From Oscillospiraceae bacterium (GTDB lineage Bacteria > Bacillota > Clostridia > Oscillospirales > QAMX01), in assembly GCA_015067825.1 (NCBI GenBank), contig SVLQ01000015.1, positions 1-63,730 of the forward strand: a stretch of DNA of 63,730 bases, read 5' to 3'. The translations under genes and the position numbers were made by a program. Positions 27,255 to 34,677 of this stretch are shown here, in pieces. Under the pieces are notes generated by a model. The model saw only the letters and a program-made list of their open reading frames with translations, did no database searches and was not told the origin of the DNA. Position 1 is the stretch's first letter. Every line of letters begins with the position of its first letter.

Positions 27255-28826
27255 ATGGCTGACGCAACAGTGACGATTCACACCGCTGACGGCGCGGTGC
27301 GTGTATGCCGTGCACCCATGGGCAGTACGCTGTTATCGGTCTGCGCACAGCAGTCGCTCATGGTCGAGGCTCCCTGTGGCGGCAGCGGAAAATGCGGAAA
27401 GTGCCGCGTTGCGGCCACGGGCAGGCTCTCGCCGCGCACGACGGAGGAAGCGGCGTTGCCGGAAGGCGAACGGCTCGCGTGCCTTGCACGCGTTGCGGGC
27501 GACTGCGAAGTCCGATTGGGACAGCGGCAGACGATGCACGTGGAGACCGCCGGGCTGCGCCGCACATGGCAGCTCGCGCCTTGGGCCGATCCGAAGCTGG
27601 GTGCGGCCATCGACATCGGCACGACGACGGTCGTTGTCTACCTCTATGATCTTTCTTCCGGCGAGCAACTCGCCGTTTTGGGTGCAGAAAACCGCCAGCG
27701 AACCTTTGGCGCCGACGTGATCTCCCGCATCACCTATTCCATGACCGACCCCGAAGGGCTTGCACGCCTCAGCACGGTGATCCGCACTGAGCTCACCGAG
27801 CTGCTCCAAACCGCCGCCGCACGCGCCGGACGGAGCACCGACGAGATCACCTGTGCGACCGTTGCCGGCAACACCGTGATGGCCCACCTTTTCGCCGGAC
27901 TTTCTCCGGCCGGGCTTTCCAAGCTGCCTTTTGCGCCCGAAACACTCTTCGACGATTCGTTTTCCGCCGATCCGGCGTGGCTGGGGCTCGCCCCGACCGC
28001 CAAGCTCCGGATTCTGCCGGCGATCTCCGCTTTCGTCGGCGGCGATATTTCGGCCGCGGCACTCGCGGTATCGCTGCACGAAGCAACCGAACCGACGATC
28101 CTCCTCGACATCGGCACCAACGGCGAGATGGCACTTGCCGTGAGCGGCCGCATCCTTTGCTGCGCGACGGCTGCCGGGCCGGCCTTTGAAGGCGCGGACA
28201 TCGAATGCGGCATGAGCGGAACGGACGGCGCGATCGACGCGGTGCGCCTTGCCGATGGTAAGCTCGCCTTCACCGTAATCGGCGGCGGAGAAGCCGTCGG
28301 GCTCTGCGGCTCGGGTCTGATCGACCTGTTGGCCGCGCTCCTCGCCCTCGGTGCAGTCGACGAGACCGGCCGTTTGCTGCCGCCCGACGAAGCCCCCGAT
28401 GCTGCACTTCCTTATCTGAAAGAAACCGACGACGGCGACGTGATCTGCGCGCTGACCGAAACGGTTTTCGTGACTGAGCGCGACGTGCGCCGCCTGCAGC
28501 TCGCCAAAGCCGCGATCGCCGGCGGAATCGCCACTCTGCTCGACGAAGCCGGGCTCACGCCCGCAGACGTCGGAACCGTCTGTATTGCCGGCGGATTCGG
28601 CGCACATCTCAACCCGGAAAGTGCTGCGGCGATCGGCCTCTACCCCGCGGAATGGCGCGGCCGCGCCAATGCGGTCGGCAACGCTGCCGGTGCCGGTGCA
28701 TCCGCCGCACTCTGCTCATCCGCCGCGCTCGCCACGCTCTACGCCCTCGCAAATTCGATGCAGACGCTTGAGCTCTCGGCCGACCCGCGGTTTACCGAAT
28801 ACTACGTTGAAAACATGATGTTTTAG
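27255..28826 (+). CDS. reductive activator of corrinoid proteins (2Fe-2S plus ASKHA ATPase)
   Basis: A 523-residue RACE-type protein. Residues 1-80 are a plant-type 2Fe-2S ferredoxin (CGGSGKCGKC, with the last Cys in RLACLARV). A linker follows, then an ASKHA ATPase domain from about residue 115 (AAIDIGTTTVVVYLYDL, ILLDIGTNGEMALA, CIAGGFGAHLNPESA). Such proteins use ATP to reduce inactive Co(II) corrinoid proteins to Co(I) in methyl-transfer systems. No corrinoid protein or methyltransferase gene is adjacent. GGAGG lies 7 bases before the ATG, and a TATAAT at 27215-27220 has a poor -35. Confidence 0.88.
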   Translation: MADATVTIHTADGAVRVCRAPMGSTLLSVCAQQSLMVEAPCGGSGKCGKCRVAATGRLSPRTTEEAALPEGERLACLARVAGDCEVRLGQRQTMHVETAGLRRTWQLAPWADPKLGAAIDIGTTTVVVYLYDLSSGEQLAVLGAENRQRTFGADVISRITYSMTDPEGLARLSTVIRTELTELLQTAAARAGRSTDEITCATVAGNTVMAHLFAGLSPAGLSKLPFAPETLFDDSFSADPAWLGLAPTAKLRILPAISAFVGGDISAAALAVSLHEATEPTILLDIGTNGEMALAVSGRILCCATAAGPAFEGADIECGMSGTDGAIDAVRLADGKLAFTVIGGGEAVGLCGSGLIDLLAALLALGAVDETGRLLPPDEAPDAALPYLKETDDGDVICALTETVFVTERDVRRLQLAKAAIAGGIATLLDEAGLTPADVGTVCIAGGFGAHLNPESAAAIGLYPAEWRGRANAVGNAAGAGASAALCSSAALATLYALANSMQTLELSADPRFTEYYVENMMF

Positions 28827-28887
28827 GGATCCGCTGCGACAGGACTTTCACACGCCTATCCCGCCGAAAAAACAGATTGATTTTGTT

Positions 28888-28916
28888 TTGCAAGTATTTA
28901 TGATTACCGATATTCT
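28888..28916 (+). promoter_or_regulatory. promoter of the fucosidase gene
   Basis: TTGCAA (28888-28893), 17 bases, TATTCT (28911-28916); the ATG is only 22 bases past the -10. Confidence 0.6.
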
Positions 28917-28937
28917 ATATTTTGGGAGGTCAGAACT

Positions 28938-30224
28938 ATGTCCAGCTACGTCACCCGCAAAACGCCGGGCGATACCGCGTGGTTCACGCGTGACCGTTTC
29001 GGCATGTTCATCCACTGGGGGCTTTACGCGCTCCCCGCCCGCCACGAATGGATCAAGAACAGAGAATGCATTCCGGAAGAAAAATACCAGCGCTACTTCG
29101 AGCATTTTGACCCCGACCTCTACGATCCCAAAGAATGGGCAAAGCAGGCGCGCGAGGCCGGCATGAAATACGCCGTCCTGACGACCAAGCACCACGAGGG
29201 CTTCTGCCTGTTTGACAGCGCCTACACCGACTACAAGGCCACCAACACCAAAGCCGGCCGCGACCTCGTGCGTGAATTCGTCGACGCCTTCCGCGCGGAG
29301 GGCCTGCGCGTCGGGTTCTACTACTCGCTGATCGACTGGCATCACCCGCACTTCACGATCGACATGCTCCATCCGCGCCGCGACGATCCCGACGCGTTTG
29401 AACAGAACAAGGGCCGCGATATCCGCATTTACGCGCAGTACATGCGCGATCAGGTGCGCGAGCTGCTGACGAACTACGGCAAGATCGACGTCCTCTGGTT
29501 CGACTTCTCCTATCCGAAGCACCACGGCGAAGGCGACCGGGCATGGATGCGCGGCAAGGGCAAGGCCGAATGGGAATCCGAAGAGCTGATCGCGCTGGCG
29601 CGCGAGCTGCAGCCGGGCATCATCATCGACAACCGCGCCGAGCTGGAGCAGGATCTTTGGACGCCCGAACAGCGCCAGCCGCTGGAATGGGTGCGCCACG
29701 AAAAAACGGGCGAGCTCGTTGTTTGGGAGGCGTGCCAGACCTTCTCCGGTTCGTGGGGCTACCACCGCGACGAAACGACGTGGAAATCGCCGGAAATGCT
29801 GATCCGCATGCTCGTCAACACCGTCTCCTGCGGCGGGAATCTTTTGATGAACGTCGGCCCCACCGCCCGCGGCTACTTCGACCACCGCGCCGAGGCCGCT
29901 CTGAAGGTCTATGCCGACTGGATGAAATACAACAGCCGCTCCATCTACAACTGCACGATGGCCGAGCCGGAGTTTGAAGCGCCGATCGACTGCCGCCTGA
30001 CGCAGCCCGTTGACGACGAGAAGCGCCTGTACGTCCACCTGCTCGCCTATCCGTTCCGTTTCCTCATCCTGCCCAAAATGGCCGGAAAGGTGCGCTACGC
30101 GCAATTTTTGCACGACGCGAGCGAGCTTTTGTTTGAAGACATGGAAAACGGCGACCTGCGCATCCAGTTGCCGCCGATCAAGCCGGATATGATCGTCCCC
30201 GTCGTCGAGCTCTTCCTCGAATAA
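28938..30224 (+). CDS. GH29 alpha-L-fucosidase
   Basis: A 428-residue cytoplasmic enzyme with GH29 hallmarks: DRFGMFIHWGLYALPARHEW, MKYAVLTTKHHEGFCLFDS, GFYYSLIDWHHP. The likely nucleophile Asp is in IDVLWFDFSYP near residue 188, and CGGNLLMNVGPTARGYF is also present. It releases L-fucose from host or plant glycans. It has no signal peptide, so the substrate must be imported. It lacks the long C-terminal beta domain of some family members. GGGAGG lies 8 bases before ATG. Confidence 0.93.
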   Translation: MSSYVTRKTPGDTAWFTRDRFGMFIHWGLYALPARHEWIKNRECIPEEKYQRYFEHFDPDLYDPKEWAKQAREAGMKYAVLTTKHHEGFCLFDSAYTDYKATNTKAGRDLVREFVDAFRAEGLRVGFYYSLIDWHHPHFTIDMLHPRRDDPDAFEQNKGRDIRIYAQYMRDQVRELLTNYGKIDVLWFDFSYPKHHGEGDRAWMRGKGKAEWESEELIALARELQPGIIIDNRAELEQDLWTPEQRQPLEWVRHEKTGELVVWEACQTFSGSWGYHRDETTWKSPEMLIRMLVNTVSCGGNLLMNVGPTARGYFDHRAEAALKVYADWMKYNSRSIYNCTMAEPEFEAPIDCRLTQPVDDEKRLYVHLLAYPFRFLILPKMAGKVRYAQFLHDASELLFEDMENGDLRIQLPPIKPDMIVPVVELFLE

Positions 30225-30274
30225 AAAACTCCCGGCTGAAACCGACAGTTTTGACCGTTGAAAGGAAGCATCAC

Positions 30275-30793
30275 ATGACCAACAACGACTTTTTGACAAC
30301 GCTGCTCTCCCGCCGCAGCATCCGCACCTTCACCGACCGCGCGATCGACCGCGCCGATTTGGAAGCAATTGTCGCGGCGGGCAAATGCGCCCCCAGCGGC
30401 CGCAACCGCCATTCCCGCCGCTTAACCGTGATCACCGATCCCGCAAAAATCGCCGCACTCGCCAAGGTGCTCGGCGCCGAGCTCGGCAACGACGCGTATG
30501 ATTTCTACCGTCCCGCCGCCCTGATCCTCGTTTCCGACGCGGATGGCAACCACCTCGCAATCGAAGACTGCGCCTGCGCGCTGACGCAGATCTTTGCCGC
30601 CGCCCATTCTTTGGGCATCGGCTCGGTTTGGATCAACCAGTTCAAAAACCTCTGTGGCCGCCCCAACGTGCGCGCTGCGCTGGATACGATCGAAATGCCC
30701 GCCGACCACTGCGTTTGGGGCTGCGCCGCCCTCGGCTATGCCGCCGCGCCCAACACGGCTCCGCAGGGCGAAGATTCCGTTTGCTGGCTGTAA
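30275..30793 (+). CDS. nitroreductase-family flavoprotein
   Basis: A 172-residue FMN-dependent nitroreductase-like protein. It opens with LLSRRSIRTFTDRAIDRADL, has the CAPSGRNRHSRRLTVI segment that binds FMN phosphate, and ends with a GCAALGYAA-type motif. It is near the small end of the family. ATG 30275 follows AAAGGAAG; an upstream TTG in frame lacks a site. It may be co-transcribed with the fucosidase 50 bases upstream. The electron acceptor is unknown. Confidence 0.88.
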   Translation: MTNNDFLTTLLSRRSIRTFTDRAIDRADLEAIVAAGKCAPSGRNRHSRRLTVITDPAKIAALAKVLGAELGNDAYDFYRPAALILVSDADGNHLAIEDCACALTQIFAAAHSLGIGSVWINQFKNLCGRPNVRAALDTIEMPADHCVWGCAALGYAAAPNTAPQGEDSVCWL

Positions 30794-30800
30794 ATCGCAA

Positions 30801-30836
30801 AAAAATAAGGCTGTCTTTGAGACAGCCTTATTTTTT
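30801..30836. terminator. bidirectional terminator
   Basis: A 15-bp stem (30801-30815 with 30821-30835) with T-runs on both strands, between the convergent nitroreductase and GGDEF genes. Confidence 0.92.
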
Positions 30837-30843
30837 GGATATT

Positions 30844-32187
30844 TTATTCTTCTGCGAGGGAAAACCGATTTTTGCCAAGGGCCTTGGCGCGGTAGAGCGC
30901 GTTGTCGGCGGATTCATAGAGCGCCTCGAACGTACTGCCGTTTGCCGGGAACAGGCTGATGCCGAAGCTGACCGAAAGATCGGCGCTCTCGTAGTGTTCG
31001 CAGATCATGCGGCAGACATTCAGCAGGGTTTCCGCCTTTTCGAGCACTGCCACGGGATGCGGGATATTTTTCATCAGAATGAAAAACTCATCGCCGCCGA
31101 TGCGGCCGACCACGTCGCCTTCGCGGAAGCATTTTTTCAGCCCCTGCGCCATGGTGACCAAAAATTCGTCGCCGGTCTGGTGACCGCGCGTGTCGTTGAT
31201 GGTTTTGAAATTATCGACATCGATCATGAAGAGCGCGTGCTGCGCATCGCTGCGTTCGACGATTTCGCGGCGGATCTTGCGGATCGTCGTCGCGCGGTTG
31301 AAAAGTCCGGTCATCTCATCGAGCTCGGCCGCACGCTGCAGCTCTTCGGCCTCCTGTTTGCGCGCATGGATATCGCGCAGCGACCAAACCGCGCAGGAAT
31401 GGCCGGTTTCGGGGTCGACAACGAACGAAATATGCGCCTGCGTCCACATAACCGCACCACTCGGCATCCGGCGCTGATATTCCAGCGTGAGATCCCGCGC
31501 ACCGTCGCCGCAGAGCTCCAGCATTGTCTCGCGCGTGACCGAACGGAAAAACTGCTTTGCCCGGGTGTCGTTGGGATCGGCAATACAGCTGCGCGCGTTT
31601 TCGAGAAATTCGTCGATCGTGCCGTGCAGCGTGATGACATGGCCGCCGACGTCGTGGCTTTGGTGGCGGATGACGCGCCATTCGGTGATGTCCATAAAGA
31701 GCGCGGCATAGGTATCCTCCGGGAGCTCGAAGAGATAGCGGAGCTCCTGTTGGTAGCGCTGCCACGAGAGATATTCGCTCGTGACATCGCGCGAGATGCC
31801 CATGATCCCGAGCTGTTCACCCGTCGAATCGTGGAGGATATATTTGGACGTACGACTGTAGCGCGGATGGCCCTTGTCGTCGTTGAGCGGTTCGATGTAG
31901 TCAACGAGGTCGGTGTCGGTCTCAAAAAGACGGCGATCATCGTCGGTATAGCGTTTGGCAAGCTCGGCACTTTCAAAAATCTCAAAATCCGTGTGCCCAA
32001 TGATCTCGGCGGCATCTTGTTTTCCCACCATCCGCACAAACGGTTGGGACACCGCGGCATAAATGCCATCCACGGTTTTGACAAAAATCATGTCCTCCGT
32101 ATTTTTCAGCAACGCTTGAAACGCCGACAGCAAAAACGAATGCGCTTTTTCACTTTGATTCTGTTTTGCAAAAATCTCACGATACAC
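30844..32187 (-). CDS. PAS-GGDEF diguanylate cyclase
   Basis: A soluble protein of about 447 residues. One PAS domain is clear (TEDMIFVKTVDGIYAAVSQP through IMGISRDVT), a second lies in the middle, and the C-terminal cyclase domain is canonical. It has the active site GRIGGDEFFIL and an intact RxxD inhibitory site (REGD five residues earlier). It should make cyclic di-GMP under a PAS-sensed signal. The open frame extends to 32310, but a promoter lies inside that extension. I therefore chose GTG 32187, about 15 bases after AAAGGG; this start is uncertain. Confidence 0.9.
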   Translation of the reverse strand: MYREIFAKQNQSEKAHSFLLSAFQALLKNTEDMIFVKTVDGIYAAVSQPFVRMVGKQDAAEIIGHTDFEIFESAELAKRYTDDDRRLFETDTDLVDYIEPLNDDKGHPRYSRTSKYILHDSTGEQLGIMGISRDVTSEYLSWQRYQQELRYLFELPEDTYAALFMDITEWRVIRHQSHDVGGHVITLHGTIDEFLENARSCIADPNDTRAKQFFRSVTRETMLELCGDGARDLTLEYQRRMPSGAVMWTQAHISFVVDPETGHSCAVWSLRDIHARKQEAEELQRAAELDEMTGLFNRATTIRKIRREIVERSDAQHALFMIDVDNFKTINDTRGHQTGDEFLVTMAQGLKKCFREGDVVGRIGGDEFFILMKNIPHPVAVLEKAETLLNVCRMICEHYESADLSVSFGISLFPANGSTFEALYESADNALYRAKALGKNRFSLAEE

Positions 32188-32257
32188 GCAAGTATCACCG
32201 TTCCCTTTCTGCGTCCGGCACACAAATTCGTTTGTCACCAGACAATCGAACGATATT

Positions 32258-32286
32258 ATTTTAACGCGTTTACAAAGAAAATACAA
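32258..32286 (-). promoter_or_regulatory. promoter of the GGDEF gene
   Basis: Minus-strand TTGTAT (32281-32286), 17 bases, TAAAAT (32258-32263). It argues against a start codon at 32310. Confidence 0.6.
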
Positions 32287-32308
32287 GTCTTCTTTTTTTA
32301 AATTTCTC

Positions 32309-32347
32309 AAAAAATCCCGTACCGCATTTTCTGCGATACGGGATTTT
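32309..32347 (-). terminator. terminator of the 719-aa protein gene
   Basis: A stem of about 16 bp with one mismatch around AAATCCCGTA..TACGGGATTT, with a T-run on the minus strand. Confidence 0.85.
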
Positions 32348-32355
32348 TCATTGGT

Positions 32356-34515
32356 TTATGCGCGTTCGAGGCCGTGGAAAATGATCTCTTCGAGGTCGGC
32401 CATGGTCACGCCGCCGGGTTCGCCGGTTTCGGTGAGAATGCCGTGGTAGCGGCCGAGCCAGTAGGGCATATTGAGGTTATAGGTCGAGGCAAGGATAATC
32501 CGCTCTCCGAACGGATCGTTATAGCCGCCCGTCGTCGCGTACACACTGCTGCCGCTGCTGCCGCGTTCGTCAAGCGGAAGAGCGCAGGGCGTATCTTCAT
32601 CGTACCAGAGCGTTTCGGTTTTGGCAAAGGTGCCGGGGCGGTCGGTATTGTCCATGAAGTTCCAGCGCGGCGTTGCCGGGAAGTGGGTGAGCTGCCAGGC
32701 GAGCATTTCGCCGCAGGTGCGGCCGAAGGCATCGCGCATCGTCTCTTCCGGATGCAGGAGCTGCCACACGAGCATCCACTCGACGTCGCGGGAGTGGCTG
32801 AGGAATTTCCACCAGCTCGCCGCACCCGCGCGGTATTTTTCCACCAGAACCGGATCGGTCTCGAGCTGGCTGAGGGTATAGTAGGCGACGGCACCCATGC
32901 GGATGTCGGAATAATTGGTCACGTCGACGAGGTTGCGGAAGGTCTCGGTTTCGTCGAGCTCTTTTCCGGCTTCCGCCCAGACGATCTTCACGTACCGGTC
33001 GTAGTATTCCCCGAGCAGATCGGCGTAGCGGTACGGCTCTTCGAGGGCGAGCTTCCGATAGACCTCTTCCCACTGCGGATCGCCGGTCACGTAGGCGGCA
33101 ACCTTGAAGCACTGCAGGAGGATCGCCGCACTCAGCGGCGCATCGCTGAAGCCGTAGCTGCCTTTGTTCATGTAGTAGCTGCGGTTCATGCGCGCCCACG
33201 AGGTCGGCTGACCGCCGCAGTCGGTGTGGCAGAAATCGTTGTCGGCGAGATGCTTGGCATGGCGGGCGGCGATGACGCGGATCAGCTCGGCGAGTTCTTC
33301 GTCTTCGGGGCCGAGGATATCGTAGGCGAGGTGCCAAACGGCGTAGTGCGCGACGAGTTCGTCGTTGGAGGTGTCGCAACGGTAGAAAACATCCGTATCG
33401 GCAAAGCCGCAGTCGGTGTAGAGATGGGCAAGGCGCGCAGGGACTTCCATCGAGCTGTCGATTCGGTGCATCGGCGGGATATCGTCGCCCTTCCACGATT
33501 CCGACGGAATGCGCACGGAGATCAGCTTGCCTTCCGGCGTGGCCATTTTCTTCAGGTACACGTTGCCAGAAAAGCTCGGCATATCGTCGGCGCTGTCGAC
33601 GTGGTAGGTGCGGGCGATATAGCCCTCGACGTTTTTAAAAACGATCTCCGGCATGGCGTTGGTTTCGACCCAATCTTCGGGGACGGCGGGCGTCGGGGTA
33701 TACTCGACCAGTCCGGTCGGGCCGTTTTCCGGCACGCCGACGTCGGGATTGCCGCCGCGCTTCAGGTAGGTTTTGGAAGATTTGTTCGTGCCGGGGTCGT
33801 TGTAGCGCACGAGCGACGGAACCGTGCCCTTCCAGCCGGGAATATAGGCGAGGAGGAGGCAGGCTTCGGTCCAGAGAGTCGCCAGCTCTTTGGCGCGACG
33901 AATTTCTTCGGCCGAGGCTTTGCCCTCATCGCGCAGAACGGCATAACGCGCGAGGTCGCCCATCGCAAATAGACCCGTCCAGAGGCCATCGTTGTCGGAG
34001 TGCTTGCCCATGAAGGTCTGGTATTCCGGGTGGTAGATGCCACCGCTGAGCATACCGCGGCGGGACATATACTTCGCGTTGAGCTCGCTCATCAGCTCCG
34101 CCTTTTTTTCGACCGACATCGCGCGCATGGCGATATGGGAGAGGCCGGTTTCGGAGAGCACCCAGACACCGTTATCGCCGTCGGACGCGACCGCCTTGAC
34201 CGCGTTGTCGCAGACGTAGGCTGTTGCGCGGAACGCGAGCACCCGGTCGAGCGGTTCGGCGTTTTCGGGGTCGAGCAACCAAAGACCGCTATTCGTACCG
34301 ATCCAAAGCTTTTTGCCGTCGCGGACGGCACAGGTGACGTCGGCGGGCGCGATATACGCCGGGAGCAGCGCAAGCTCGGCTTCGGTGAGGGAGACGGCGG
34401 GGGTGGCGCGGAGCTCGGCTTCTTTTTCCGGGTTTTTGCCGAGCGGCCACAGCATCACGAGGCGCTGGAGCGTTGCGCGGACGGGGGTCTTTTCGCATTG
34501 ATAATCGCGTTTCAT
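32356..34515 (-). CDS. large protein of unknown function (propeller-like start, helical barrel-like body)
   Basis: A 719-residue protein without signal peptide. ATG 34515 follows GGGAGG by 7 bases. The N-terminal 130 residues contain propeller-blade motifs (DGKKLWIGTNSGLWLLDPEN, DGDNGVWVLSETGLSHIA). The long remainder is helical and rich in Trp, Tyr, His and acidic residues (HAKHLADNDFCHTDCGGQP, SWARMNRSYYMNKGSY, YNLNMPYWLGRYHGIL), reminiscent of alpha/alpha-barrel glycan enzymes. I do not recognise the family. It is a close paralogue of the next gene upstream; each has its own promoter. A cytoplasmic carbohydrate-active enzyme is inferred only from composition and context. Confidence 0.75.
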   Translation of the reverse strand: MKRDYQCEKTPVRATLQRLVMLWPLGKNPEKEAELRATPAVSLTEAELALLPAYIAPADVTCAVRDGKKLWIGTNSGLWLLDPENAEPLDRVLAFRATAYVCDNAVKAVASDGDNGVWVLSETGLSHIAMRAMSVEKKAELMSELNAKYMSRRGMLSGGIYHPEYQTFMGKHSDNDGLWTGLFAMGDLARYAVLRDEGKASAEEIRRAKELATLWTEACLLLAYIPGWKGTVPSLVRYNDPGTNKSSKTYLKRGGNPDVGVPENGPTGLVEYTPTPAVPEDWVETNAMPEIVFKNVEGYIARTYHVDSADDMPSFSGNVYLKKMATPEGKLISVRIPSESWKGDDIPPMHRIDSSMEVPARLAHLYTDCGFADTDVFYRCDTSNDELVAHYAVWHLAYDILGPEDEELAELIRVIAARHAKHLADNDFCHTDCGGQPTSWARMNRSYYMNKGSYGFSDAPLSAAILLQCFKVAAYVTGDPQWEEVYRKLALEEPYRYADLLGEYYDRYVKIVWAEAGKELDETETFRNLVDVTNYSDIRMGAVAYYTLSQLETDPVLVEKYRAGAASWWKFLSHSRDVEWMLVWQLLHPEETMRDAFGRTCGEMLAWQLTHFPATPRWNFMDNTDRPGTFAKTETLWYDEDTPCALPLDERGSSGSSVYATTGGYNDPFGERIILASTYNLNMPYWLGRYHGILTETGEPGGVTMADLEEIIFHGLERA

Positions 34516-34562
34516 AAGAGATCCTCCCACGAACCAAATTTTATCTTTCAAGATTCAGATAC

Positions 34563-34591
34563 AGTATACCAACACCCTTGCGGCATGTCAA
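34563..34591 (-). promoter_or_regulatory. promoter of the 719-aa protein gene
   Basis: Minus-strand TTGACA (34586-34591), 17 bases, TATACT (34563-34568). Confidence 0.88.
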
Positions 34592-34623
34592 TATTTAATT
34601 TATAAACAAACGAATGGTACAGC

Positions 34624-34659
34624 AAAAAGCACCTGTTCACAATGAACAGGTGCTTTTTT
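34624..34659 (-). terminator. terminator of the 723-aa protein gene
   Basis: A perfect 16-bp stem (34624-34639 with 34643-34658), 3-base loop, T-runs both ways. Confidence 0.92.
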
Positions 34660-34677
34660 GGGAGATGCAAATTTGTT

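Noticed and set aside
32188..32310. N-terminal extension of the GGDEF protein to 32310
   Set aside because: Would need a TTG start without a ribosome binding site, and a TTGTAT-N17-TAAAAT promoter lies inside it.
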